NCBI RefSeq assembly: GCF_002979555.1
Contig: NZ_PCOZ01000004.1
Location: 354,628 to 418,627, forward strand
From: Pseudomonas sp. MYb60
GTDB taxonomy: Bacteria > Pseudomonadota > Gammaproteobacteria > Pseudomonadales > Pseudomonadaceae
DNA: 64,000 nucleotides
Reading direction: 5' to 3'
Of the stretch, positions 44,462-51,548 are shown piece after piece (the first letter of the stretch is position 1; each line of letters opens with the position of its first letter). Under the pieces are notes generated by a model. That model did not search any database. It had not been told where the DNA came from and saw only the letters and a program-made list of their open reading frames with translations. The position numbers and the translations under genes are program-made.

Positions 44462-45153
44462 TGCGGGTTGATCGTTTCCTCAGCAACCTGCCACGGTTCA
44501 ATCGCCAGCAAGTACGCCTGTTGCTGGTTGAGCGGCGCGTGTCGGTGGATGGCGTTGCCGTCAGTGACCCTCATCACGAGGTCCGGGCATTCAGTCGCGT
44601 GTGCGTCGACGATGAGGTGCTGCAGGCGGGCAAACCCGCGCGCTATTTCATGCTGCACAAGCCCCAGGGTTGCGTGAGTGCCACGTCGGACCCGCACCAC
44701 CCAACGGTCCTGGACCTACTGGACGAATCGGACAAAGGTGAACTGCACATTGCCGGTCGCCTCGATTTCAACACCACGGGGCTGATGCTGATCACCAACG
44801 ATGGCCAATGGTCGCGGCGACTGACGCAGCCGCAGACCAAATTGCCCAAGGTCTATCTTGTGGAAACCGAGCAGGCTATCGGCCCTGAGTATGCGATTGC
44901 CTTTGCCAAAGGCCTGTATTTCGCGTTCGAAGACCTCACCACCCAACCCGCCGAGCTGGAACTGCTGGGCCCGACCACCGCACGGCTGAGTATCGTCGAG
45001 GGTCGCTACCACCAGGTGAAGCGCATGTTCGGGCACTTCGACAACAAGGTCATCGGCTTGCATCGTGAGCGAATGGGACCTTTGGTATTGGATGCGAGCC
45101 TTGCGCCCGGCGAGTATCGGCCGCTGACGGAGGACGAAATCAGACAGGTCTGA
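44461..45153 (+). CDS. rsuA: RsuA-family 16S rRNA pseudouridine synthase
   Basis: A 230-residue enzyme with an N-terminal S4 RNA-binding domain (MRVDRFLSNLPRFNRQQVRL) and the pseudouridine synthase domain, with the catalytic Asp in AGRLDFNTTGLMLITNDG (about residues 98-115) and the later GRYHQVKRMFGHF. Family members modify U516 of 16S rRNA. The start is fixed by the one-base overlap with the CWC gene. Confidence 0.9.
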   Translation: MRVDRFLSNLPRFNRQQVRLLLVERRVSVDGVAVSDPHHEVRAFSRVCVDDEVLQAGKPARYFMLHKPQGCVSATSDPHHPTVLDLLDESDKGELHIAGRLDFNTTGLMLITNDGQWSRRLTQPQTKLPKVYLVETEQAIGPEYAIAFAKGLYFAFEDLTTQPAELELLGPTTARLSIVEGRYHQVKRMFGHFDNKVIGLHRERMGPLVLDASLAPGEYRPLTEDEIRQV

Positions 45154-45459
45154 CGACCGTTCAGCCGGTGGGCACAAAAAACCGCTCGGTCGCCTTGCGA
45201 GGTGCCACCTCTGCTGCTTGAATCAAAATCACCAGCCAAATTATGACTGGCGAGTCGCCTATACCTCCAAGAAACACTTTGCCTGCCCGCAGCCCTTGAG
45301 TTGTGGGCGCCTCCGGCAAAATGCCCGCCATAACAATACCCGTCGGCCAGCCTGCACCGGATCGACATGGGCCTTCCACTTCCAGGCGTATGCCTACCTG
45401 TCATAAAGCTCGTGCAGAGTTGTCTGCGCGTCCTACCCGCTTGCCAGGAGTCTTACGAC
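45154..45459. other. Leader region of phaG, no gene seen
   Basis: About 300 bp between rsuA and phaG. Only the phaG ribosome site (CAGGAG at 45445-45450) is certain. Short frames on both strands have no coding character. No clear promoter or hairpin stood out. Confidence 0.6.
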
Positions 45460-46344
45460 ATGAGGCCAGAAATCGCTGTGTTGGATATACAGGGTCAGTA
45501 TCGGGTTTACACGGAGTTCTACCGCGCGCAATCGGCCGCAAAGACCATCATCATGGTCAATGGCTCCATGGCCACCACGGCCTCCTTCGCCCAGACCGTG
45601 AAAAGCCTGCACCCGCAGTTCAATGTGGTTTTGTACGACCAGCCCTATGCCGGCCGTTCAAAAATCCACAACCGCCACGAGCACATGCTGACGAAGGAAG
45701 CAGAAGGCCAGATTCTTCTCGAGCTCATTGACCACTTCGCTGCCGAACATGTGCTGTCCTTCTCCTGGGGCGGCGCCGCCACCCTGATTGCCCTGGCCCA
45801 GCGCCCGCGCCGGGTCGAGAAGGCGGTGATCAGTTCGTTCTCGCCGGTGATCAACGCGCCCATGCGTGACTACCTGGAACGCGGCGTCGATTACCTCGGC
45901 AACCTCGACCGTGATCGTGTCGGCCACCTGGTCAACACCACCATCGGCAAACACCTGCCGTCACTGTTCAAGCGCTTCAACTACAAGCACGTGAGCAGCC
46001 TGGCGGAGCACGAGTACGGGCAGATGCATTTTCATATCAGCCACGTGCTCAACAGCGATCGGCTGTGCTACCTCAAGGCAGCCAGGCAGATCGATATTCC
46101 TGTGTTGTTCGTGAACGGTGAGTGGGATGAATACACCAGCGCCCAGGATGCCAAGCTGTTTGGCCAGCATGTGGCCAATAGCAGCTTCAATACCGTGCAG
46201 GCTACCGGGCACTTTCTCGACATGGAGCACAAGGCAGCGTGCCGGGACACCCGGGAGGCCGTGGTGGGGTTCCTGAAACCGGAGCGGCAGGTCAGCCGAT
46301 TGCGTTATCACCAAGGCCAGACACAGCATGCATTTGCGATTTGA
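45460..46344 (+). CDS. phaG: (R)-3-hydroxyacyl-ACP:CoA transacylase/thioesterase PhaG
   Basis: A 294-residue alpha/beta-hydrolase-fold protein linking fatty-acid synthesis to medium-chain PHA by releasing 3-hydroxyacyl groups from ACP. It matches P. putida PhaG end to end by eye: MRPEIAVLDIQGQYRVYTEF, VNGSMATTASFAQTVKSLHP, the nucleophile-elbow SFSWGGAATL and the C-terminal QHAFAI. It is also related to RhlA of rhamnolipid synthesis, but the start and end residues favour PhaG. The ATG at 45460 has CAGGAG nine bases away. It stands alone; no PHA polymerase is in the window. Confidence 0.92.
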   Translation: MRPEIAVLDIQGQYRVYTEFYRAQSAAKTIIMVNGSMATTASFAQTVKSLHPQFNVVLYDQPYAGRSKIHNRHEHMLTKEAEGQILLELIDHFAAEHVLSFSWGGAATLIALAQRPRRVEKAVISSFSPVINAPMRDYLERGVDYLGNLDRDRVGHLVNTTIGKHLPSLFKRFNYKHVSSLAEHEYGQMHFHISHVLNSDRLCYLKAARQIDIPVLFVNGEWDEYTSAQDAKLFGQHVANSSFNTVQATGHFLDMEHKAACRDTREAVVGFLKPERQVSRLRYHQGQTQHAFAI

Positions 46345-46362
46345 TAGGCGATCCCCTGCCTG

Positions 46363-46460
46363 TGTGGGAGCTGGCTTGTGTGGAAGCTGGCTTGCCTGCG
46401 ATAGCATCACCTCAGTATGACTGACACACCGAGGTGCCCGATTCGCAGGTAACCCACACA
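46363..46460. repeat. Degenerate REP-like repeat
   Basis: It contains GTGGGAGCTGGCTTG followed by a second partial copy GGAAGCTGGCTTGCCTGCGATAGC, then CTGACACACCG and a degraded inverted arm (ATTCGCAGG...CCCACACA). Same family as the repeat at 61845-61915 but eroded, between phaG and tRNA-Gly. Confidence 0.6.
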
Positions 46461-46475
46461 TTTTTCAAGAAAAAC

Positions 46476-46504
46476 TTCAAATCCTGACGAACATCTGGTA
46501 CAAA
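46476..46504 (+). promoter_or_regulatory. Possible sigma-70 promoter of tRNA-Gly
   Basis: TTCAAA, 17 bases, TACAAA, ending 14 bp before the mature tRNA. The -10 is good and the spacing ideal; the -35 is weak. Confidence 0.5.
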
Positions 46505-46518
46505 GTCAGCCGCTCTGA

Positions 46519-46592
46519 GCGGGTATAGTTTAATGGTAGAACAGTAGCTTCCCAAGCTTCCGACGAGGGTTCGATTCCCTCTACCCGCTCCA
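46519..46592 (+). tRNA. tRNA-Gly (anticodon CCC)
   Basis: A 74-nt tRNA from GCGGGTA to encoded CCA, with a fully paired acceptor stem, D-arm GTTTAATGGTAGAAC, anticodon loop TTCCCAA and T-loop GGTTCGATTCC. The anticodon stem has one mismatch, as in some glycine CCC tRNAs. Its 3' 16 bases plus one more are repeated at 47444-47460. Confidence 0.95.
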
Positions 46593-46593
46593 C
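46577..46593 (+). repeat. Attachment-site direct repeat, copy 1 (inside tRNA-Gly)
   Basis: CCCTCTACCCGCTCCAC; the T-arm end, acceptor strand and CCA of the tRNA plus one base. Identical to copy 2 at 47444. Confidence 0.75.
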
Positions 46594-46779
46594 TTCTGCT
46601 TTTTCCTCGTTTTCCGCATCCCCCCGCACGCTTCCATATAAGCGACCAGCCCAGCTAATACGGGGCTTTCAGCGATTACGCGCGTTGCCTCGCAGTACGC
46701 CCATTGGTTTAATCCCTCACCTCGGTGCACGAGCCCCCAATGGGGCGCGGATCAGCCGTCGAGGAACAGTGCAATCGGC

Positions 46780-47094
46780 TCAAACAGCGTTCAGCCGCTC
46801 AACCATATCCGGGAAGCGCTCAACCAGCTTGATCAACAGCGCCGCTTGAGCGTTGGGTTTGGACTTCGACTGCTCCCAGTTTTTCAGCGTGTCAGGACTG
46901 GTCCTGATCTGCCGGGCGAATACGGGCTGTGACATGCGCAGTTTTTCACGGATGGAAATGATCTCAGCAGCCGTCACCTCTGGAGGCGCAAGGGCCTGCA
47001 CTTCGTACTGGCGAAGCGTAATCTTCCCTTGCCGGTGTTCAGCCATCTCGCCAACACCCTGCATCAGTTTTGCAAACAGATCGCGCTTTTTCAT
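46780..47094 (-). CDS. HigA/XRE-type antitoxin with helix-turn-helix
   Basis: A 104-residue protein with a Cro/C1-type helix-turn-helix at about residues 48-85 (IREKLRMSQPVFARQI, then TSPDTLKNWEQSKSKPN) and an N-terminal dimer/toxin-contact segment. It follows the usual toxin-antitoxin order in which the RelE/HigB-type toxin gene comes first and overlaps the antitoxin start by four bases (ATGA), and that overlap is still present. The frame is intact although the toxin has been deleted internally, so it is now an orphan regulator of its own promoter. Lies in the tRNA-Gly island remnant. Confidence 0.85.
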   Translation of the reverse strand: MKKRDLFAKLMQGVGEMAEHRQGKITLRQYEVQALAPPEVTAAEIISIREKLRMSQPVFARQIRTSPDTLKNWEQSKSKPNAQAALLIKLVERFPDMVERLNAV

Positions 47095-47259
47095 TTTCCA
47101 CCTCGTTTTTTCAGCTCTGTATCAATCGCAGCTTTCAGTGCCTTCTCCTGATCAGCGGTCAGGTTCGCCATTTCATCCTTGTCGCCGATACTCATCGTCA
47201 GTCAGGTAGTCACCGACCGTGGCAGTAAAGCTCGTGGTGTCGAAGAAGACCGTTTTCAT
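47091..47259 (-). pseudogene. RelE/HigB-type toxin with internal deletion and frameshift
   Basis: The N-terminus is intact (MKTVFFDTTSFTATVGDYL, then DDEYR) and the C-terminus is intact in another frame (DKDEMANLTADQEKALKAA up to the TGA overlapping the antitoxin ATG). The catalytic middle is missing: about 55 codons remain of the ~110 usual for the family, and the junction near 47183-47190 creates a stop after 28 codons. The toxin is therefore inactive. Confidence 0.85.
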
Positions 47260-47443
47260 CGATAAACGTATAGGCAACTTGCTTACACTTAAACTAATTC
47301 ATCCACGGGCAGTCGTGATCCCAGGCACATGACGTCATGACAGACGGCGCGGGGTCAGCCGACCCGACAATTCTTGTAGAGCGACTTGTATAGCCAACAG
47401 AAAAAAAGCCCTGAAACCCGCGCACCACGTGGCCCACTCGAGC

Positions 47444-47460
47444 CCCTCTACCCGCTCCAC
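47444..47460 (+). repeat. Attachment-site direct repeat, copy 2
   Basis: Exact 17-bp copy of the tRNA-Gly 3' end; the bases on either side differ from copy 1. Marks the right border of the island remnant. Confidence 0.75.
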
Positions 47461-47502
47461 CCAGATTCTGGTCAGCTTGTGCTTTGACGGGGAAACGCAT
47501 GA

Positions 47503-47529
47503 AACCGGCCCTTGATGGTCGGTTTTTTT
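47503..47529 (+). terminator. Terminator, probably the original one of tRNA-Gly
   Basis: ACCGGCC-CTTGAT-GGTCGGT with one G-U pair, followed by seven T. It lies 43 bp after attachment repeat copy 2, a position expected for a tRNA terminator before the insertion. Confidence 0.8.
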
Positions 47530-47571
47530 ATGGCCGCGATTTGACGCTTCAGTCAACACATCGGGAACACC

Positions 47572-47596
47572 TGTACAAATCAATATTTTTGTACAA
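47572..47596 (+). promoter_or_regulatory. Paired TGTACAA motifs upstream of the DUF3833 gene
   Basis: TGTACAA occurs at 47572 and again at 47590, 18 bp apart, in an AT-rich stretch 43-67 bp before the DUF3833 start. TGTACA-type boxes are reported for MerR-family LitR/CarH light regulators in some bacteria; that link is a guess here. Confidence 0.35.
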
Positions 47597-47638
47597 GTCT
47601 TACGCCAATACGCTGACGCACAATCACGGGGTCGAGCC

Positions 47639-48163
47639 ATGATACGTCTACTGGTTTCATTGATAGTGGTGTTGAGTTTGAGCAGTTGCGCCAACGTAGG
47701 CGTCGAACGCTACGTTGACCAGCAGCCGCAGCTGGACCTGGAGCGTTTCTTCAGCAAGCCCGTCAAGGCCTGGGGGATTTTCCAGAAGCGCTCCGGTGAG
47801 GTGACCAAGCGCTTTGAAGTGGATATCGCCAGCCGGCGCGAGGGTAATGCCTTGATACTCGACGAACGCTTCCTGTACAGCGACGGCACGCGCCAACAGC
47901 GCGTGTGGACATTGACACCGGATGGCCCGGGGCGTTGGAAGGGCCGTGCGGGGGATGTGATCGGCGAGGCGATCGGCGAAGTGGCGGGCAATGCACTGCG
48001 TTGGCGCTACCGACTCAACCTGCCGGTGGACGGTTCGGTCTACGAGGTGAGCTTTGATGACTGGATGTACCTGATGGACGAGGACACGTTGATCAACCGC
48101 TCCAGCATGACCAAGTTTGGCGTGGAATGGGGCCAAGTCACGCTGTTCTTTCGTCGCCAATGA
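47639..48163 (+). CDS. DUF3833 family lipoprotein
   Basis: A 174-residue predicted lipoprotein: signal MIRLLVSLIVVLSLSSC with the acylated Cys at residue 17, then a single beta-rich domain (YVDQQPQLDLERFFSKPVKAW; GIFQKRSGEVTKRFEV; WMYLMDEDTLINRSSMTKFG), the DUF3833 pattern. Function unknown; related proteins are often encoded near cyclopropane fatty acid synthases, which are absent here. It is the first gene to the right of the island remnant. Confidence 0.87.
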   Translation: MIRLLVSLIVVLSLSSCANVGVERYVDQQPQLDLERFFSKPVKAWGIFQKRSGEVTKRFEVDIASRREGNALILDERFLYSDGTRQQRVWTLTPDGPGRWKGRAGDVIGEAIGEVAGNALRWRYRLNLPVDGSVYEVSFDDWMYLMDEDTLINRSSMTKFGVEWGQVTLFFRRQ

Positions 48164-48185
48164 ATGATCCGCATGAGGGTAACGC

Positions 48186-48491
48186 ATGGACCTGCAAACG
48201 CTGACTGAGTTGGCGGCAAACGGTGAAATTCGTGAGCTGGAGTTACTGTCTCTGGAGGGTGGCTTCTATATCGCACGTGTCAGGCTGGATAACGCTCAGA
48301 TGACACTGCTGGGCGATGACACCAAGCCGCTGCGAATCGGCTCCACCACGCATTTGCGCGACCTCTTGCAACGGGTTCCGCCCTTTCCTTGTGTGCTGGT
48401 GCAGCACTGCGTGCACGATGAAATGTGCGGTGTGCGAGAAGGACCGGTCGGTCCATTGCGCATTCCGTTCACGCTGGCCTCGTCCCTCTAG
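48186..48491 (+). CDS. DUF6482 family small protein
   Basis: A 101-residue cytoplasmic protein (MDLQTLTELAANGEIRELEL ... CVHDEMCGVREG). The sequence resembles the pseudomonad DUF6482 family, whose function is not known; the C-terminal VQHCVHDEMCG block is its most recognisable part. A GAGGG site precedes the ATG and the DUF3833 stop lies 22 bp upstream, so co-transcription is likely. Confidence 0.75.
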   Translation: MDLQTLTELAANGEIRELELLSLEGGFYIARVRLDNAQMTLLGDDTKPLRIGSTTHLRDLLQRVPPFPCVLVQHCVHDEMCGVREGPVGPLRIPFTLASSL

Positions 48492-48733
48492 GATTTCGGA
48501 TTTTTCGGCTCCCCGCTTTCTTGGTATGAGCGGCCGTCATTGCGCAAGTTCTACCTACGCAGTAACTCGATCGCAAAACCCCGCAATACCTCTCCCTGGC
48601 GCCATTCCCAGGCGCTCATACACTCCAATGACCGCCTGCCAAAAGACCGGTCATCGACCACTGGTAGGTAGAGTGTTGATAATTTAATTTCAGTGGTTAT
48701 AGCCACCACCATCACACACCACAAGGAGGTGTT

Positions 48734-48874
48734 GTGGATAGCCGATAGTTGATAGGTCACCTTGTTGCGGACGGTGGGTATCTGGTGCGTATCCAGGGCT
48801 GGTGACGATCCCTCACCCCAAGAAAGACCTGTTGGACAAGACCGCCAAGAGCATTTTGAAACAGGCTCTACTGA
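48734..48874 (+). pseudogene. hicA: HicA-type mRNA interferase toxin, inactivated
   Basis: A strong AAGGAGG site leads to GTG at 48734. The frame reads VDSR, stop (TAG at 48746), LIGHLVADGGYLVRIQG; then a shift into LVTIPHPKKDLLDKTAKSI and LKQALL. The segment between, which in HicA holds the catalytic His (the SHHHYKHP region), is missing. A premature stop, a deletion and a further shift at the end make this non-functional. It precedes hicB in the normal order. Confidence 0.82.
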
Positions 48875-48901
48875 GTCAAGCGTCCCTGGAGGGCAATAGA
48901 C

Positions 48902-49312
48902 ATGCTTTACCCCATTGCAATTTCAACCGGCGACAGCGACCACGCCTGGGGCGTGGAAGTGCCGGACATTGCGGGTTGCTTCTCCGCCGGTGACGACCTG
49001 GACGACGCCATGGCCATGGCCCGTGAGGCCATCGAAGGTCACTTCGAGATCCTCGCCGAAGACGGTGCGCCCATTCCCTGCGCGCAAAAAGTCACCGTGC
49101 ATGCCGCCAACCCACAGTACGCCGGTTGTACCTGAGCCCTGGTGGACATCGATGTCACCAAATACCTGGGCAAGGCGCAAAAGCTCAACATTACGCTCCC
49201 AGGCTTCCTGCTGAACCGCATCGACGAGTACGTGCTGCATCACCCGGAAGAAAAAAGCCGTTCGGGTTTCCTGGCGTCGGCCGCGCTGAAGGTGCTGCTG
49301 CAGGACCGTTAG
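48902..49312 (+). pseudogene. hicB: HicB antitoxin interrupted by one nonsense codon
   Basis: A full 136-codon HicB frame: the N-terminal HicB_like domain (MLYPIAISTGDSDHAWGVEV, DIAGCFSAGDDLDDAM) and the C-terminal ribbon-helix-helix (YLGKAQKLNITLPGFLLNRI, HPEEKSRSGFLAS). TGA at 49133 stands where relatives have Trp (AGCTW-ALVDIDVTKY), a single-base change. The rest is undamaged, so the loss is recent. The 77-residue product, if made, lacks the DNA-binding domain. Confidence 0.88.
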
Positions 49313-49391
49313 GGGCCCTTCAGCGAAGTCTGACAGCGGTGAGGGGCCATCATCCAAAAGATGGCAGCTTATTCACTCCGAGACGAAAATC

Positions 49392-49700
49392 ATGACATTG
49401 CATGAGCAAAAACAACAAAGTCCGAAACGGGTATTAAGCCAGGTCATCGGCTGGGTCGTCATTTTGCCGCTGCTGGTGTCCTTCGTGCGCCTCCCTCTGC
49501 CGTTTCCATGGACAATGTTGCCAGCCCTGGCAGCACTCGCCGCTTCCGTATACGGCGTGCGCTTTGCCAGACGCCATGCCAGTCAGCGTGTAACGGTAAT
49601 GGCGTTGATCGCTACCGTGCTGAACACAGTGTCTTTTCTCGGGCTGAGCACCGCGTCATTTCTCAAGGCGCTGTACTACATCTCGCGACTGTACGGGTAA
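49392..49700 (+). CDS. Small inner-membrane protein, function unknown
   Basis: A 102-residue protein with three likely membrane segments: VIGWVVILPLLVSFVRL at about 18-34, FPWTMLPALAALAASVYGV at 38-56 and VTVMALIATVLNTVSFLGL at 67-85. I do not recognise the family. The ribosome site is weak (GAGACGAAA), but hydrophobic periodicity and basic loops (RFARRHASQR) support it as a real gene. Stands alone between hicB and ogt. Confidence 0.55.
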   Translation: MTLHEQKQQSPKRVLSQVIGWVVILPLLVSFVRLPLPFPWTMLPALAALAASVYGVRFARRHASQRVTVMALIATVLNTVSFLGLSTASFLKALYYISRLYG

Positions 49701-49826
49701 GCGCCACTGTCCAACTGGCTCTATGGGAACGTCTGAGACGGCGCATGATTTGACCGCAAGAAACGTAGTTCTCCGACGGCTCAGTCGCATTAGACTTCCA
49801 CCAAACCCACGCTCAGGAGCCTGCCC

Positions 49827-50327
49827 ATGCCCTACGAATACATGCTCATGCCCTCCCCTGTCGGCCAGCTCACCCTGGTAGCGCGGGAGGGGAAACTCAG
49901 CGCGATCCTGTGGGAAACCGAACGAGCCAACCGTGTGCGCCTGGGCGAATTGCATGAGGCGCCAGAGAGCCAGGTGTTGCGGGAGACCGAACGTCAACTG
50001 AAGGAATATTTCGCCGGCACCCGTCATCACTTCGAACTGGCATTGGATTTCACCGGCACCGCGTTCCAGAAGCAAGTCTGGCAGGCGCTGCTGACCATTC
50101 CTTTCGGAGAAACCCGCAGCTACAGCCAGATAGCCCGGCAAATCGGCAACCCCAAAGCGGTGCGCGCGGTAGGCGCGGCGAATGGGCGTAATCCGATCTC
50201 GATCATCGCGCCGTGTCATCGGGTAATAGGTGCCTCGGGCGGGCTGACCGGGTTTGCAGGAGGGCTGGAGGCAAAGCAATACCTCCTGGCACTGGAAGGC
50301 ATGGGCCAGGTGGAACTGGCCTTTTAG
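49827..50327 (+). CDS. ogt: Methylated-DNA-protein-cysteine methyltransferase
   Basis: A 166-residue suicide DNA-repair protein that takes methyl groups from O6-methylguanine. The acceptor is in IIAPCHRVIGASG (Cys at about residue 132); the helix-turn-helix FGETRSYSQIARQIGNPKAVRAVGAANG and the late FAGGLEAKQYLLALEG are typical. Length suits the Ogt type rather than a fused Ada. AGGAG ribosome site. Confidence 0.95.
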   Translation: MPYEYMLMPSPVGQLTLVAREGKLSAILWETERANRVRLGELHEAPESQVLRETERQLKEYFAGTRHHFELALDFTGTAFQKQVWQALLTIPFGETRSYSQIARQIGNPKAVRAVGAANGRNPISIIAPCHRVIGASGGLTGFAGGLEAKQYLLALEGMGQVELAF

Positions 50328-50427
50328 GCAAAGTGAGCACATTGGTTGAATCGTGAAATTGTAAAAAGAAATTTCAACGACTCACTGCGGTCCATTGTTT
50401 CATCACCCACTTCCAAGGAACACGGTC

Positions 50428-50853
50428 ATGAAATTCTCCGCAGTCTCCCAATCCCTGTCCCGCTGGGCCGGCAGCCCTCGCACCTTCTACGCGGCAGTGG
50501 CATTGATCCTGGCGTGGAGCCTGAGCGGGCCGTATTTTCACTACAACGACACCTGGCAACTGATCATCAATACCTCGACCACCATCATCACCTTCCTGAT
50601 GGTGTTCCTGATCCAGAACACGCAAAACCGCGACAACGACATCCTGCATATCAAGATCGATGAACTGCTGCGTGTCACCACCGACGCACAAAATGCCGTG
50701 CTCAGCCTGGACGGACTGGACCGCAAGGCATTGGAAAAACTGCGAGAGGAATACCGCAGCATCGGCAATACCGGCACTGTGACCTTGAACAGCAGTTGCG
50801 GCCCTGCCGCTGATGATGCCGAACCGTGCAAGACCAATTTGAACCAGGCATAA
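50428..50853 (+). CDS. Low-affinity iron permease family protein
   Basis: A 141-residue inner-membrane protein with two membrane segments (about residues 18-35, TFYAAVALILAWSLSGPYF, and 45-65, TSTTIITFLMVFLIQNTQNR) and the conserved IQNTQNRDxxxLHIKIDEL that defines the family named after yeast Fet4 homology. Transport of iron by the bacterial members has little direct support. The ATG at 50428 has AAGGA eight bases before it, decisive against an upstream start. Confidence 0.85.
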   Translation: MKFSAVSQSLSRWAGSPRTFYAAVALILAWSLSGPYFHYNDTWQLIINTSTTIITFLMVFLIQNTQNRDNDILHIKIDELLRVTTDAQNAVLSLDGLDRKALEKLREEYRSIGNTGTVTLNSSCGPAADDAEPCKTNLNQA

Positions 50854-50884
50854 AAAACGGCGGTTGGAGAGGATCCAACCGCCG
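50852..50884 (-). terminator. Terminator of the DUF4142 gene
   Basis: On the minus strand a perfect 11-bp stem CGGCGGTTGGA / TCCAACCGCCG with a 5-base loop is followed by TTTTTTA. It also lies at the end of the iron permease gene on the other strand. Confidence 0.9.
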
Positions 50885-50906
50885 CGCTTACATCCCGATG
50901 ACGTGA

Positions 50907-51434
50907 TCAACCGTCGCCTTGATGCCCTTTACCGTAGGTCGATGCCAGGGCACGGGCCTTCTGCAGACGCTCTTCCAACTTGGGCAACGTCTCATCCACC
51001 AGTGCTTTTATTTCTGGCACCGATGACGCGGCACCTTCCTGCTTGAACAGGGCGATGGCGTCTTCGTTCTCTTTCACCTGCTGCGCCGTGTAGGCCGCAT
51101 CGAACGAGTCGCCGTCCTTGAGCTCTGGCATCAGGGTTTCTGCCTTGTCGACGATTTTTTCCCGCGGTGCCACTGGCAGGTCGAGCTTCTTGGCAATCGC
51201 GGCCAGATGCTGATTGGCCAGGGTGCGCTCGTTGATCACCTCAATGGTGTAGTCCTTGATTTCCTGGGACGAGGTCTTGGCGTGGGCCATGCGACTGGTT
51301 TCGATATCGGCCATACCCTTGGCCGAAGCCTGCTCGATGAATTCAGCAGGCGACTGGGCGAAAGCATTGCTGGCGCCGAGGCCCAGCAGCATCGCAAAAC
51401 TGGCGGTGCGTAACCGGATAGCCATGCGGCTCAT
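50907..51434 (-). CDS. DUF4142 periplasmic helical protein
   Basis: A 175-residue exported protein: signal peptide to NAFAQ (about residue 27), then a four-helix, ferritin-like DUF4142 domain (AEFIEQASAKGMADIETSRM; SQEIKDYTIEVINERTLANQ; EDAIALFKQEG). Members are often stress-linked but no activity is established. The ATG at 51434 follows GGAGGAA. Alone on its strand with its own terminator. Confidence 0.85.
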   Translation of the reverse strand: MSRMAIRLRTASFAMLLGLGASNAFAQSPAEFIEQASAKGMADIETSRMAHAKTSSQEIKDYTIEVINERTLANQHLAAIAKKLDLPVAPREKIVDKAETLMPELKDGDSFDAAYTAQQVKENEDAIALFKQEGAASSVPEIKALVDETLPKLEERLQKARALASTYGKGHQGDG

Positions 51435-51548
51435 GGTGGGTTCCTCCAGAACAAAAATAAGTGCGGGGACATACACCCCGCCTTGAATTCGAATTTTCAG
51501 GGCGGCAAAGGTTTAGAAAAAACTTGCCAGTACGACGAACGGTCACTT

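Larger units (their letters stand above)
46577..47460. mobile_element. Remnant of an element integrated at the 3' end of tRNA-Gly
   Basis: The segment is bounded by an exact 17-bp direct repeat of the tRNA 3' end (46577-46593 and 47444-47460), the normal footprint of tyrosine-integrase integration. The second copy, not the tRNA itself, is followed by a tRNA-type terminator (47503-47529), suggesting that it is the original downstream flank. Inside are a HigA-like antitoxin, a deleted toxin gene and about 185 bp at each side without a recognisable gene; no integrase is left. I read it as a collapsed genomic island. Confidence 0.72.
47260..47638. other. Gene-free stretch: right part of the island remnant and the old tRNA flank
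   Basis: Holds the palindrome CATGACGTCATG (47328-47339), attachment repeat copy 2, the terminator that would suit tRNA-Gly, and paired TGTACAA motifs before the DUF3833 gene. No frame here looks coding. Confidence 0.6.

Noticed and set aside
46581..46730. A 49-codon GTG-initiated frame on the minus strand ending inside tRNA-Gly
   Set aside because: It begins VHRGEGLNQWAYC and ends in the tRNA sequence. The composition is protein-like, but I cannot link it to a family; it may be an end piece of lost island cargo, which is not enough for a gene call.
47328..47339. Palindrome CATGACGTCATG in the island remnant
   Set aside because: A CRE-like 12-mer with no gene start nearby; probably incidental.
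48551..48760. A 69-codon minus-strand frame before hicA
   Set aside because: It shows SAWEWRQGEVLRGFAIELL, which looks somewhat protein-like, but there is no ribosome site, and it overlaps the hicA start. Could be an eroded gene piece; not supported.
49133..49135. TGA in hicB read as selenocysteine
   Set aside because: HicB is not a selenoprotein family, relatives have Trp at this place, and no SECIS-like hairpin follows; a nonsense mutation is simpler.
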